Assembly (NCBI RefSeq): GCF_014650715.1
Contig: NZ_BMVM01000003.1
Location: forward strand, 1 to 64,000
Length of the DNA: 64,000 nucleotides
Origin: Streptomyces bluensis
GTDB taxonomy: Bacteria; Actinomycetota; Actinomycetes; Streptomycetales; Streptomycetaceae
Direction of reading: 5' to 3'
Below the pieces are notes generated by a model. That model did no database searches. It was not told where the DNA came from and was given only the letters and a program-made list of their open reading frames with translations. Shown one piece after another: positions 53,533 to 63,030 of the stretch; the first letter of the stretch is position 1, and each line of letters begins with the position of its first letter. The position numbers and the translations under genes are program-made.

Positions 53533-53722
53533 GACACGAACTCCAGGCGACGACGAAGCGGGATCGCTCAAGGATAACCTTCCGCCGCGCGGGCGCGACC
53601 AGCCCACAACGACCAGCCCGCAACACCCCGCACTCAAGAACCGAGCCCAACCACCCACGAAACCCGCGGCACCCACGAAACCCCGGCACCCACCAACCCC
53701 GACCGCCCAACCCGGCGGAGTC

Positions 53723-54364
53723 CTACGGCTCCAGGATGCGCGGCGACAAGGCCCCACACGGCAGCAGATCGACCTCCGCCCCCGCGTCCCGCAGATCGGT
53801 CAGCACCAGTTCGTCGTACATCAGCAGCCCCGTCGTCTCGGGCCACACGATCGCCCACAGCCACAGGCCGCGCGCCTCGCCGGCGAAGACGGCCCGGTCG
53901 TCGGGGGTGCCGGAGACATGCCAAAGCGGGGTCGGGCGGCCGACGGCCAGCACCTTGGCCTGGGGCGGCTTCTCGACGTTCAGGTACGGGCCGGGGTCGG
54001 GTCCGTCGATTCCCGCGTACCGTGCGCCGAGCCCGACGCCGAGTTCCTCGGCGACGAGCACCAGCTCCCCCACCCCGCCGAGCGGACCCGGCCCGGAGCA
54101 GGCCACGACGGTCCCGCGACCGCCGCTGCGCTCGTCCCCCGCGAAGGCCGCCCCGGTGAACAGCCAGCCGACCGGCAGCGGCCACGGCATCCACACCGGC
54201 ACCTGGGCACGGCGCACCACGACGCTGAGGGCCTCGACGCTGGGCGGGATCACGGGCTGCAGCGGATGCACGGTTCCGTGCACGTCACACTGCCAGGAGT
54301 CGGAGAAGAGTCCGGGAGCCCTGACCCGGCCACCGCACTTCGGGCAACTGGGTTCGCCCCTCAT
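53723..54364 (-). CDS. conserved protein with N-terminal zinc ribbon (DUF6758-type)
   Basis: A 213-aa protein with CPKCGGRV ... WQCDVHG at the N-terminus, a likely zinc ribbon. The rest is an alpha/beta domain. ATG 54364. It is a conserved actinobacterial family with no known function. Confidence 0.72.
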   Translation of the reverse strand: MRGEPSCPKCGGRVRAPGLFSDSWQCDVHGTVHPLQPVIPPSVEALSVVVRRAQVPVWMPWPLPVGWLFTGAAFAGDERSGGRGTVVACSGPGPLGGVGELVLVAEELGVGLGARYAGIDGPDPGPYLNVEKPPQAKVLAVGRPTPLWHVSGTPDDRAVFAGEARGLWLWAIVWPETTGLLMYDELVLTDLRDAGAEVDLLPCGALSPRILEP

Positions 54365-54452
54365 AGGGCCCAACGGTCCTACCCGTCCTTGCTCGCGTCA
54401 AGGACGATCACCGTCCGGAGCGGCCCGACCGCCCGGGGAAATTAGATGTAGT

Positions 54453-54482
54453 TTGCATTAATTAGCCACTCTAACTTAATAT
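54453..54482 (+). promoter_or_regulatory. MFS promoter with operator-like inverted repeat
   Basis: -35 TTGCAT (54453-54458), 18-nt spacer, -10 TAATAT (54477-54482). The spacer contains AATTAG-CCACT-CTAACT (54460-54476), an inverted repeat with one mismatch. A repressor bound there would block RNA polymerase. No regulator gene is adjacent. The surrounding ~55 nt are very AT-rich for this genome. Confidence 0.6.
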
Positions 54483-54532
54483 GTGCATGCACCAACGATC
54501 CCGTGGCGCTGAAGGGGCAGAGAGGAGCAGAC

Positions 54533-55789
54533 ATGAGTACAGGAGATCCCGCCAGGCACGCCGGGCCGGACGCGCTCGACGCCGGAGCGGGCGGGGTGTT
54601 GCGGCAGCCGAAGGCCGTCTGGGCGACCGCCGGGGCGTCCGTCGTCGCCTTCATGGGCATCGGACTCGTCGACCCGATCCTGCCGTCCATCGCCAAGGGC
54701 CTCGACGCGACAGCGGGTCAGGTCTCGCTGCTCTTCACCTCGTACTTCCTGATCACCGCCATCGCGATGCTGGTGACCGGCTTCGTCTCCAGCCGCATCG
54801 GCGGCCGGAAGACCCTCCTGCTCGGTCTCGCGCTCGTGGTGGTCTTCGCGGGCCTGTCCGGCACCTCGGGATCGGTCGGCGAACTGGTGGGCTTCCGCGC
54901 CGGATGGGGGCTCGGCAACGCGCTGTTCGTGTCCACGGCGCTCGCGGTCATCGTCGGCGCGGCGGCCGGTGGCAGCGCCGCCGCGATCCTGCTGTACGAG
55001 TCGGCCCTGGGCCTCGGCATGGCGTGCGGGCCGCTGCTGGGCGCGCTGCTCGGGGACGCGAGCTGGCGGTACCCGTTCTTCGGCACCGCGTTCCTGATGG
55101 CGGTCGGGTTCCTGTGCATCACGGCGTTCCTGAAGGAGCAGCCGCGGCCCGCGCGGAAGACGGGACTGCTCGACCCGGTCAAGGCACTCGGCCACGGGGG
55201 TCTCGCCTCGGCGGCGGTCTCGGCGTTCTTCTACAACTACACCTTCTTCACCGTGCTGGCCTTCACACCGTTCGTGCTCGACATGAGCCCGTACCGGTCG
55301 GGGGCGGTGTTCTTCTGCTGGGGCGTGCTGCTCGCGGTGTTCTCGGTGATCGTGGCGCCGCGGCTCCAGGAGCGGTTCGGTTCACTGCGGGTGCTGGGAG
55401 GTTCGCTGCTGCTGCTCGCCGCGGACGTACTGGTCCTCGGGTACGGCGACCACGCCACCGCCGTCGTCTGCACCGTTGTGTCGGGCGCGGCCATCGGCGT
55501 GAACAACACCGTCTACACGGAGCTGGCGTTGGGCGTCTCGGACGCGCCGCGGCCCGTGGCCAGCGCCGGGTACAACTTCGTGCGGTGGTTCGCGGCGGCC
55601 GCCGCCCCGTACTTCGCGCCGAAGATCGAGGGGTGGACCGACGTCCACGTTCCCTTCGTGGTCGCCGCGGCGACGGCGGTGGCGGGCGCCCTCGTCGTCC
55701 TCGTACGGCGGAAGGCGCTCACGAAGGAAGCGGAGGAGCACCAGCCGCAGCACGCCAAGGAGGACGGCGTCACCGTCTTCGCCGACTGA
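54533..55789 (+). CDS. MFS transporter
   Basis: A 418-aa major facilitator (12 TM). Motif A-like segment SSRIGGRKTLLLG after TM2. ATG 54533 follows GAGGAG by 6 nt. The C-terminus is soluble and charged (KEAEEHQPQHAKEDG). Likely drug efflux. The operator-like promoter suggests inducible expression. Confidence 0.88.
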   Translation: MSTGDPARHAGPDALDAGAGGVLRQPKAVWATAGASVVAFMGIGLVDPILPSIAKGLDATAGQVSLLFTSYFLITAIAMLVTGFVSSRIGGRKTLLLGLALVVVFAGLSGTSGSVGELVGFRAGWGLGNALFVSTALAVIVGAAAGGSAAAILLYESALGLGMACGPLLGALLGDASWRYPFFGTAFLMAVGFLCITAFLKEQPRPARKTGLLDPVKALGHGGLASAAVSAFFYNYTFFTVLAFTPFVLDMSPYRSGAVFFCWGVLLAVFSVIVAPRLQERFGSLRVLGGSLLLLAADVLVLGYGDHATAVVCTVVSGAAIGVNNTVYTELALGVSDAPRPVASAGYNFVRWFAAAAAPYFAPKIEGWTDVHVPFVVAAATAVAGALVVLVRRKALTKEAEEHQPQHAKEDGVTVFAD

Positions 55790-55938
55790 GACGGCAGACA
55801 CGCAGACGCACAGACAGGCAGACAGGCAGATACGGCAGACACACGAACCCGGGCACTCCAGCTCCGCCGACCAACCGTCAGCGGTCAACTGACCGGCACA
55901 GGGGCCGTTTTCGGCCACATGCCACGGTCAGCCCAGAG

Positions 55939-56526
55939 TCAGCCCAGGGACACCGGCCGCCGGGACGGGTCGCGCAGGTCCGTGCCGTCGGCGAGCCAGC
56001 GCTCCTGGAGGGCCTGGGCTCCGTGGACGCGCTTCCAGGCTGCCTCGTTCGGAGTCATCGGCAGCAGCGGCAGGAAGCGCACGGGCTCGGCCGGCGCGTC
56101 CAGCTCCAGGTCCTCCACCAGGCCGCCGGACTCGGCCACCAGGACGGACGTGAACGGGGCCCCGGGCCACAGCGGCCCACCCACGTCGAGCGAGGCCCCG
56201 GGGGCCACCACCACACCCTCCACCTGCGGGGACGCGGCGAGCACGGCGAGCGGGCGGAGCACCTTGTCGGTGTCGGCGCCGGCGCCGCGCCGGACCGTAA
56301 GGACCAGCTCGGCGCGCGGGCCCCTGACCAGGTCGGCGACAACGGCGGTCGGGTCGGCCATCGGCTGGGCGGACATGCCGAGCGTGGCGTAGCGGACGAT
56401 GTCGTCCTCTGTGAAACGGAGCACCTCGATGCGATCCGCGCCCAGGAAGGTCACCGCGGCGCGCGCGTCCGGTTCGCCCAGCGCAGAACGCAAACGGGCT
56501 TCCACCAAAGGAAGAACATCGGCCAT
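55939..56526 (-). CDS. suppressor-of-fused (SUFU)-domain protein
   Basis: A 195-aa cytoplasmic protein of the SUFU-like fold (FLGADRIEVLRFTED, VRGPRAELVLTVRR, EPVRFLPLLPMTPNEAAW). Widespread in Streptomyces; role unknown. ATG 56526 (MADVLPLVEARL). Confidence 0.82.
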   Translation of the reverse strand: MADVLPLVEARLRSALGEPDARAAVTFLGADRIEVLRFTEDDIVRYATLGMSAQPMADPTAVVADLVRGPRAELVLTVRRGAGADTDKVLRPLAVLAASPQVEGVVVAPGASLDVGGPLWPGAPFTSVLVAESGGLVEDLELDAPAEPVRFLPLLPMTPNEAAWKRVHGAQALQERWLADGTDLRDPSRRPVSLG

Positions 56527-57228
56527 GAGCCGAGCATAGAACTCGTCAGCGAAGGGCAAAGCGGCGCCTTGACTCCGAGGGCTGCTGTTATTCTTGAGCC
56601 CCGGTCGGGGCAGCACGCCGAAGCGTCGCTGTCAAGCCTCGACCCGCTGAAACTTCCCCTACGGGGACCGGGGCCCCGAGGGGCCCGGGATTGGATCGTC
56701 CCCTACGGGGGACCGGCCGGAGGAGGTGGGGCTGCAATGGACCGAAGTCGACCGTGCAGTACCACCCGCTCTTCCGGCCATCGCGTTCCGTAACTCCGGC
56801 TCTGGCTGTCGCTCCGTCGGCCGCTGCCTCCCGCACCCGCGTCACATCCGCTGCCGTGTCGCCGGTGCACCACGGAAGAGCACGTCATTCCGCCTGATCT
56901 TCCTGATCGGGCCGATCGACCGGACGCCGCAGACCCAGCTCGAAACCGCACCCGAGCCAGATCTCGTCGTTTCCTTCGATCCGTCCGATCTGTCGATCTT
57001 TCTTGATCTGCCTCGATCTGCCTTGGCTGTCCTGACTGCCTCGACTGTCTTGACTGCCTTGATCTGAATCAAGCGAAGCTGCCACCGCGACGGTGCGGTG
57101 CTCCCCGCTTTGTGGACGTGCCAAACATCATTCCCTGCCTCAAGGGCGGGGAGACGCCTTGTCAGGACGTCCCCATTCCGGGCAGTTCCAACCGCCGCCG
57201 ACGGCCTTTCGTCACGAAGGAGACTGCC
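56527..57228. promoter_or_regulatory. ~700-nt intergenic region and CorA leader
   Basis: No convincing protein gene. About 56585-56720 is rich in complementary G/C blocks (cccctacggggacc, ggggccccgaggggccc). Degenerate ~9-nt repeats (ctgcctcga, ctgccttga, ctgtcttga) fill 56977-57066. Before corA, ctccccgc (57101-57108) pairs with gcggggag (57146-57153) around ggacgt/acgtcc. A structured, perhaps metal-responsive leader is possible; I recognise no known riboswitch. Confidence 0.4.
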
Positions 57229-58341
57229 ATGTCGATGATCCGTGACCTGCGTGCCGCGGTCCGCCCCCGTCCGTCGCTGCGCAAGAACGGCACGGCGTAC
57301 ACCACCGCGCACACGGCCGAGAACAACTCGGCGGTCGTGGACTGCGCCGTCTACCGAGGCGGCGAACGCCTCACCGCCGACCGGAACCTGACGCCGCATG
57401 AGGCGATCCGTCAGGTGCGCCGGGACGGAGGGTTCGTGTGGATCGGCCTGCACGAGCCGACCGAGGCCGAGTTCGCCGACATCGCGGCCGAGTTCGGGCT
57501 GCACCCGCTGGCCGTGGAGGACGCGGTCCACGCCCACCAGCGGCCGAAGCTGGAGCGGTACGACGACACGCTGTTCACGGTCTTCAAGACCGTCCACTAC
57601 GTGGAGCACGACGAGCTGACCGCGTCCAGCGAGATCGTCGAGACCGGCGAGGTCATGTGCTTCACCGGACGGGACTTCTTCATCACCGTGCGGCACGGCG
57701 GGAAGGGGTCCCTGCGGGCGCTGCGGCACCGGCTGCAGGAGGACCCGGAGCTGCTGGCCAAAGGACCCTCGGCGGTGCTGCACGCCATCGCGGACCACGT
57801 CGTGGACGGGTACATCGCGGTGGCGGAGGCCATGCAGGACGACATCGACGAGGTGGAGACGGAGGTCTTCTCCCCGGGCCGCAAGGGCACGCCACGCGGT
57901 ACCGACGCGAGCCGGATCTACCAGCTCAAGCGCGAGGTGCTGGAGTTCAAGCGCGCGGTGTCGCCCCTGGTGCGGCCGATGCAGCTGCTGAGCGAGCGCC
58001 CGATGCGGCTGATCGACCCGGACATCCAGAAGTACTTCCGGGACGTGGCCGACCACCTCACCCAGGTCCAGGAGCAGGTCCTCGGCTTCGACGAGCTGCT
58101 CAACTCGATCCTCCAGGCGAACCTGGCGCAGGCCTCGGTGGCGCAGAACGAGGACATGCGCAAGATCACGTCGTGGGCCGCGATCATCGCCGTGCCGACG
58201 ATGGTGTGCGGGGTGTACGGCATGAACTTCGACTACATGCCGGAGCTGCACTGGAAGTACGGCTACCCGCTGGTGCTGAGCGTCACCGTGGCCCTCTGCT
58301 TCGGCATCCACCGCACACTCAAGCGCAACGGCTGGCTGTGA
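57229..58341 (+). CDS. corA: CorA-family magnesium/cobalt transporter
   Basis: A 370-aa CorA-type channel. A large cytoplasmic N-terminal domain (~1-290) is followed by two TM helices, with the selectivity motif YGMNF between them and a basic C-terminus (KRNGWL). ATG 57229 follows GAAGGAG. A long structured leader precedes it. Confidence 0.93.
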   Translation: MSMIRDLRAAVRPRPSLRKNGTAYTTAHTAENNSAVVDCAVYRGGERLTADRNLTPHEAIRQVRRDGGFVWIGLHEPTEAEFADIAAEFGLHPLAVEDAVHAHQRPKLERYDDTLFTVFKTVHYVEHDELTASSEIVETGEVMCFTGRDFFITVRHGGKGSLRALRHRLQEDPELLAKGPSAVLHAIADHVVDGYIAVAEAMQDDIDEVETEVFSPGRKGTPRGTDASRIYQLKREVLEFKRAVSPLVRPMQLLSERPMRLIDPDIQKYFRDVADHLTQVQEQVLGFDELLNSILQANLAQASVAQNEDMRKITSWAAIIAVPTMVCGVYGMNFDYMPELHWKYGYPLVLSVTVALCFGIHRTLKRNGWL

Positions 58342-58397
58342 GCGTGGGCCTCCGCACTGTCGGTGGCGCTGTCGGTGGCGCTCGTTAGGCTTTCCCC

Positions 58398-58913
58398 ATG
58401 ACCGTCACCGACACGCTGCTCGACCGGGCCCTGGTCGAGGAGGCCACCAAGAAGTCCGGGCTCATCTGGGTCCAGGGCACCGGCGCGCCGTCCCGCGCCC
58501 TGTGGCACGTCTGGCACGAGGGCGCGGCGTGCGTGGTCGGCGACGGGCCGGGCGAGCAGCCACTGCCGGGCCTGGTGGACGGCGCCGAGGCGGTCGTGAC
58601 CGTCCGCAGCAAGGACAAGGGCGGCCGCCTGACCACATGGACGGCGAAGGTCACCGAGCTCGCGCCGGGGTCCCCCGCCTGGGAGGCCGCGGTCGCCGAG
58701 CTGAAGGGCAAGCGTCTGAACGCCCCCGACGGGGAGGCCATGCCCGAGCGCTGGTCGCGCGAGTGCCGGGTGCTCCGCCTGGAGCCGACAGGAGCGACGG
58801 TACCGCTGCCCGACTCTTCGCTGGCTGCGGCACCACTTCCGAGTCCGGCTGTCACTCGTCGACCCATACCCGCCGGGCTCCCCCGCCTGCTGCTCAAAAA
58901 ACGCAAGCGCTAG
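58398..58913 (+). CDS. conserved protein, possible split-barrel fold
   Basis: A 171-aa protein (MTVTDTLLDRALVEEATKKS...). WHVWHEGAACVV and VTVRSKDKGGRLTTWTAKV suggest a flavin/pyridoxamine-oxidase-like split barrel, without certainty. -10-like TAGGCT ends seven nt before the ATG, so it is probably leaderless. A 12-bp direct repeat (tgtcggtggcgc) lies just upstream. Confidence 0.7.
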   Translation: MTVTDTLLDRALVEEATKKSGLIWVQGTGAPSRALWHVWHEGAACVVGDGPGEQPLPGLVDGAEAVVTVRSKDKGGRLTTWTAKVTELAPGSPAWEAAVAELKGKRLNAPDGEAMPERWSRECRVLRLEPTGATVPLPDSSLAAAPLPSPAVTRRPIPAGLPRLLLKKRKR

Positions 58914-58956
58914 GTGTATGTGCGGCCGCGCCCCTGGAGGAGCGCGGTGGGCATCC

Positions 58957-59709
58957 CTACGACGACGGCAGCTGTTTGCCGTAGTCCACGACTTCGTCCT
59001 CCGAGGGTTCCTCCAAGGGGAACCGCTTGTCCCAGTCGCTGAGGCGGATGGTGCCCGCGTCGCCCGCCCGGACGAGGCGGAGGGGGTACGGGGTGCCCTC
59101 CAGGGACACGTCGAGGGTGCCGCCGGAGCCGTCGTCGCCGGTGATGCGGATCGTGCGGAGGCCGCCCTGCTCGTGGCGCCCGGCCGTCGCGAGGGTGCCG
59201 TGCAGCGTCAACAGGCCGTCCAGCAGGACGTCCTTGTCCGTGAAACCGCTGAAGCGCCGGTACGACGGGTCGCCCGTCGGTACCTTCACATACATCCCTT
59301 CCAGCTTGTCCGCGGCCGCCGTGTCGGACTTGCTGTCGCTCCCCTTGTCGTCCTCGTGCTCCCAGAACTCCTTGTCGGCCTTCAGGAACAGGTGCTCTCC
59401 GACCCGCAGCAGCCGGAACGTCGAGCCCTCCGACGTCACCGAGCCCGTACCGCCGTCCTCGGCTAGCCGCATGTCCAGCCTGTACGTGCGGCCCTTGCTC
59501 ACCACGGTCCCGGACAGCCGCACCGTGTCCGCCGACTTCGCCGCCGCCGCCGTCCGGCTCTGGATCTTGGCGGCCGACAGCTTCCCGAGCCCGTTCGTGC
59601 CCGCGTCGGGGTCCTCCTCGGCGCACCCTGTCAACCCGGACCCGGCCACCACCAGCGCACAGATCGCGCCGACCATCGCGCCCCTTCGGGTACGGGGGAT
59701 CACAGTCAC
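58957..59709 (-). CDS. LppX/LprAFG-type lipoprotein
   Basis: A 250-aa lipoprotein. Signal peptide with lipobox VAGSGLTGC. The body matches the LppX/LprG-like family of lipid-binding lipoproteins (LSAAKIQSRTAAAAKSADTV, RYDG-type SYRRFSGFTD). GTG 59709 has AGAGG upstream. Probably binds a lipid or polymer at the membrane outer face. Confidence 0.85.
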   Translation of the reverse strand: MTVIPRTRRGAMVGAICALVVAGSGLTGCAEEDPDAGTNGLGKLSAAKIQSRTAAAAKSADTVRLSGTVVSKGRTYRLDMRLAEDGGTGSVTSEGSTFRLLRVGEHLFLKADKEFWEHEDDKGSDSKSDTAAADKLEGMYVKVPTGDPSYRRFSGFTDKDVLLDGLLTLHGTLATAGRHEQGGLRTIRITGDDGSGGTLDVSLEGTPYPLRLVRAGDAGTIRLSDWDKRFPLEEPSEDEVVDYGKQLPSS

Positions 59710-59883
59710 AGGCGGGACACCTCTCGTACGGGGGCACTCAACTGCGTACCGCAGCGTACCGGGGCCCCGCGCGCCCCTCGGAGGCAGTCCGTCCGCGGTG
59801 CTCACCAGGGCGTATCCGACCGGGACGGGCTAGCCTGAAGCCCATCCAGGTGGACATTCCCGCATGAAACGGAGGCGTGACAC

Positions 59884-61164
59884 ATGGCGGCCGGCGTGCC
59901 CCGGATCTTCGTCTCCCACCTCTCCGGTATCGCCGTCTTCGACCCCAACGGAGACCAGGTGGGCCGTGTCCGCGACCTCGTCGCCATGCTCCGTGTCGGC
60001 CGCAAACCCCCACGACTGCTGGGGCTGGTCGTGGAGCTGACGACCCGGCGCCGCATCTTCCTGCCCATGACCCGGGTCACCGGCATCGAGTCGGGGCAGG
60101 TCATCACCACAGGAGTGCTGAACGTCCGCCGGTTCGAGCAGCGGCCCACCGAGCGGCTGGTCCTCGGTGAGCTCCTCGACCGGCGGGTACGGCTCGTGGA
60201 GACCGGGGAGGAGGTGACGGTCCTCGACATCTCCGTGCAGCAGCTGCCCGCCCGCCGGGAGTGGGAGATCGACCGTGTCTTCGTACGGAAGGGGAGGAGC
60301 GGCGCCTTCCGGCGCAGCCGGGGAGAGACGCTCACCGTCGAGTGGTCCGCCGTCACGGGGTTCTCACTGGAGGAGCACGGGCAGGGTGCGGAGAGTCTGC
60401 TCGCCACCTTCGAGCAGCTGAAGCCCGCGGACCTCGCCAACGTGCTGCACCATCTGTCCGCCAAGCGCCGCGTCGAGGTCGCCTCCGCCCTCGACGACGA
60501 CCGCCTCGCCGACGTACTGGAGGAGCTGCCGGAGGACGACCAGGTCGAGATCCTCGGCAAGCTCAAGGAGGAGCGGGCCGCGGACGTCCTGGAGGCCATG
60601 GATCCGGATGACGCCGCCGACCTGCTCTCCGAGCTCCCGGAGGAGGACAAGGAGCGGCTGCTGACGCTGATGGAGCCGGACGAGGCCGCCGACGTGCGCA
60701 GACTCATGGCGTACGAGGAGAAGACCGCCGGCGGGCTGATGACCACCGAGCCCATCGTGCTGCGGCCCGACGCGACGGTCGCCGACGCGCTCGCCCGCGT
60801 CCGCAACCCCGACCTGTCCCCCGCGCTCGCCGCCCAGGTGTACGTGTGCCGTCCGCCGGACGAGACCCCGACCGGGAAGTACCTGGGGACCGTCCACTTC
60901 CAGCGGCTGCTGCGCGACCCGCCGTACACCCTGGTCAGCGCGCTCCTCGACGACTCCCTCCAGACACTCGGCCCCGAGGCTCCGCTGCCCGTCGTGGCCG
61001 GGTTCTTCGCGACGTACGACATGGTCGCGGCGCCCGTCGTGGACGAGAGCGGCTCGCTGCTGGGTGCGGTGACGGTGGACGACGTGCTCGACCACATGCT
61101 GCCGGAGGACTGGCGGGAGACGGAGTTCCATCTGAACGAGGGGGCGAACACGCATGCCTCCTGA
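59884..61164 (+). CDS. MgtE N-terminal/CBS-domain protein without transporter domain
   Basis: A 426-aa cytoplasmic protein. A PRC-barrel-like N-terminal part (~1-150) is followed by an MgtE-N superhelical domain (LANVLHHLSAKRRVEVASAL; AADLLSELPEEDKERLL) and a CBS pair (GLMTTEPIVLRPDAT; VVAGFFATYDMVAAPVVDE). The MgtE channel domain is absent, so it is not a transporter by itself. ATG 59884 follows GGAGG. Mycobacterial Rv1232c type. Confidence 0.88.
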   Translation: MAAGVPRIFVSHLSGIAVFDPNGDQVGRVRDLVAMLRVGRKPPRLLGLVVELTTRRRIFLPMTRVTGIESGQVITTGVLNVRRFEQRPTERLVLGELLDRRVRLVETGEEVTVLDISVQQLPARREWEIDRVFVRKGRSGAFRRSRGETLTVEWSAVTGFSLEEHGQGAESLLATFEQLKPADLANVLHHLSAKRRVEVASALDDDRLADVLEELPEDDQVEILGKLKEERAADVLEAMDPDDAADLLSELPEEDKERLLTLMEPDEAADVRRLMAYEEKTAGGLMTTEPIVLRPDATVADALARVRNPDLSPALAAQVYVCRPPDETPTGKYLGTVHFQRLLRDPPYTLVSALLDDSLQTLGPEAPLPVVAGFFATYDMVAAPVVDESGSLLGAVTVDDVLDHMLPEDWRETEFHLNEGANTHAS

Positions 61165-61792
61165 GCGCGAGGGACGCGAGCGCGCCCACGCCGCCCGTGA
61201 GCGCACGCCCGCCGGCGCCACGGCCAGCGCCCGCGCCCGCCTCGACCAACCACTCGCGCGTCGCCGGAGGCTGGTGCCGGAGTGGGACGCGGAGGCCTTC
61301 GGGAAGCTGTCCGAGCGGATCGCGCGGTTCATCGGCACCGGACGGTTCATCGTCTGGATGACGGTCGTCGTCGTCCTGTGGGTGGGGTGGAACGTGGCCA
61401 TGCCCGCCCATCTGCGTTTCGACAGGTACCCGTTCATCCTCCTGACCCTGGCGCTGTCGCTCCAGGCCTCGTACGCCGCGCCCCTGATCCTCCTCGCGCA
61501 GAACCGCCAGGCCGACCGCGACCGGGTCAACCTCGAACAGGACCGCCAGCAGAACGAGCGGTCGATCGCGGGCACGGAGTATCTGACGCGGGAGGTCGCG
61601 GCCCTGCGGATGGGCCTCGGCGAGGTCGCCACCCGGGACTGGATCCGCTCCGAACTCCAGGACGTCGTCAGGGATCTGGACGGTCACCGGGCGAACGGAC
61701 CCGGCGACGAACGCGGCCACGGCCCCGGTGACGGAGGCCGCCGCGTATTCCCGGCCGAGCCGGACGGCGGACGTGACGTGGACGACCGCTGA
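61154..61792 (+). CDS. DUF1003 membrane protein
   Basis: A 212-aa protein overlapping the preceding stop by 11 nt. Two TM helices (FIVWMTVVVVLWVGWNVAMP; PFILLTLALSLQASYAAPLILL) are followed by a coiled region (NRQADRDRVNLEQDRQQNER). The last 40 residues are Gly/Asp-rich. Function unknown; coupled to the MgtE-like protein. Confidence 0.88.
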   Translation: MPPEREGRERAHAARERTPAGATASARARLDQPLARRRRLVPEWDAEAFGKLSERIARFIGTGRFIVWMTVVVVLWVGWNVAMPAHLRFDRYPFILLTLALSLQASYAAPLILLAQNRQADRDRVNLEQDRQQNERSIAGTEYLTREVAALRMGLGEVATRDWIRSELQDVVRDLDGHRANGPGDERGHGPGDGGRRVFPAEPDGGRDVDDR

Positions 61793-61833
61793 CGGGCTCC
61801 CAGGGCCCCCGCGGGTCGCCGTACCATCGTCCT

Positions 61834-62967
61834 ATGGCTACGGAAGACGCGGTGCGCGAGGCACTGGCGACGGTGAACGATCCCGAGATCAACCGCCCCA
61901 TCACCGAGCTCGGGATGGTCAAATCGGTGGAGATCGGCTCGGACGGAGCGGTCGCGGTCACCGTGTACCTGACGGTCTCCGGCTGCCCGATGCGGGACAC
62001 GATCACGCAGCGCGTGACGGACGCGGTCTCGCGGGTCGAGGGGGTCACAGGCGTCGACGTCACGCTGGACGTCATGAGCGACGAGCAGCGCAAGGAACTG
62101 GCGTCCGCGCTGCGCGGCGGCCAGGCCGAGCGCGAGGTCCCCTTCGCCAAGCCGGGCTCGCTGACCCGCGTGTACGCGGTGGCCTCCGGCAAGGGCGGCG
62201 TCGGCAAGTCCTCCGTGACCGTGAACCTGGCGGCGGCGATGGCGGCGGACGGCCTGAAGGTCGGCGTCGTGGACGCCGACATCTACGGCCACTCCGTGCC
62301 GCGCATGCTGGGCGCCGACGGACGCCCCACCCAGGTCGAGAACATGATCATGCCGCCGTCCGCGAACGGTGTGAAGGTCATCTCGATCGGCATGTTCACC
62401 CCGGGCAACGCGCCCGTCGTGTGGCGCGGCCCGATGCTCCACCGCGCGCTCCAGCAGTTCCTGGCGGACGTGTACTGGGGCGACCTGGACGTCCTGCTCC
62501 TGGACCTGCCCCCGGGCACGGGTGACATCGCCATCTCGGTCGCCCAGTTGGTCCCGAACGCCGAGATCCTGGTCGTGACGACGCCTCAGCAGGCGGCGGC
62601 GGAGGTCGCGGAACGGGCCGGCTCCATCGCGGTGCAGACCCACCAGAAGATCGTCGGTGTGGTCGAGAACATGTCGGGCCTGCCCTGCCCGCACTGCGGT
62701 GAGATGGTCGACGTCTTCGGCACGGGCGGCGGCCAGGCGGTGGCCGACGGTCTGTCACGTACCACGGGCACGACAGTCCCGGTGCTGGGAGACATCCCGA
62801 TCGACGTCCGCCTCCGCGAGGGCGGCGACGAGGGCAAGCCGGTCGTTCTCACGGACCCCGAGTCCCCGGCGGGCTCGGCCCTGCGTGCGATCGCGGGGAA
62901 GCTGGGCGGCCGGCAGCGCGGGCTGTCGGGCATGTCGCTGGGGATCACACCGAAGAACAAGTTCTAG
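61834..62967 (+). CDS. mrp: Mrp/NBP35-family Fe-S cluster carrier ATPase
   Basis: A 377-aa P-loop ATPase. N-terminal MIP18/DUF59 domain (~1-100), deviant Walker A GKGGVGKSSVT, LLDLPPGTGD, and the cluster-binding CPHC. It delivers Fe-S clusters to target proteins. -10-like TACCAT ends six nt before the ATG, consistent with a leaderless transcript. Confidence 0.94.
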   Translation: MATEDAVREALATVNDPEINRPITELGMVKSVEIGSDGAVAVTVYLTVSGCPMRDTITQRVTDAVSRVEGVTGVDVTLDVMSDEQRKELASALRGGQAEREVPFAKPGSLTRVYAVASGKGGVGKSSVTVNLAAAMAADGLKVGVVDADIYGHSVPRMLGADGRPTQVENMIMPPSANGVKVISIGMFTPGNAPVVWRGPMLHRALQQFLADVYWGDLDVLLLDLPPGTGDIAISVAQLVPNAEILVVTTPQQAAAEVAERAGSIAVQTHQKIVGVVENMSGLPCPHCGEMVDVFGTGGGQAVADGLSRTTGTTVPVLGDIPIDVRLREGGDEGKPVVLTDPESPAGSALRAIAGKLGGRQRGLSGMSLGITPKNKF

Positions 62968-62984
62968 AGGGTCGTGCGACGGCG

Positions 62985-63010
62985 GGGGCGCCGTACTCCA
63001 ACGGCGCCCC
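62985..63010. terminator. bidirectional terminator
   Basis: Perfect 10-bp stem (ggggcgccgt with acggcgcccc), 6-nt loop, between convergent mrp and the next gene. Confidence 0.75.
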
Positions 63011-63030
63011 TCCCGGCCGAGCGCCGCAGG

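Noticed and set aside
56726..57067. 113-codon plus-strand ORF before corA
   Set aside because: Low-complexity, no SD or domain; overlaps degenerate repeats.
59884..61164. Magnesium transporter MgtE
   Set aside because: N and CBS domains present but no membrane domain.
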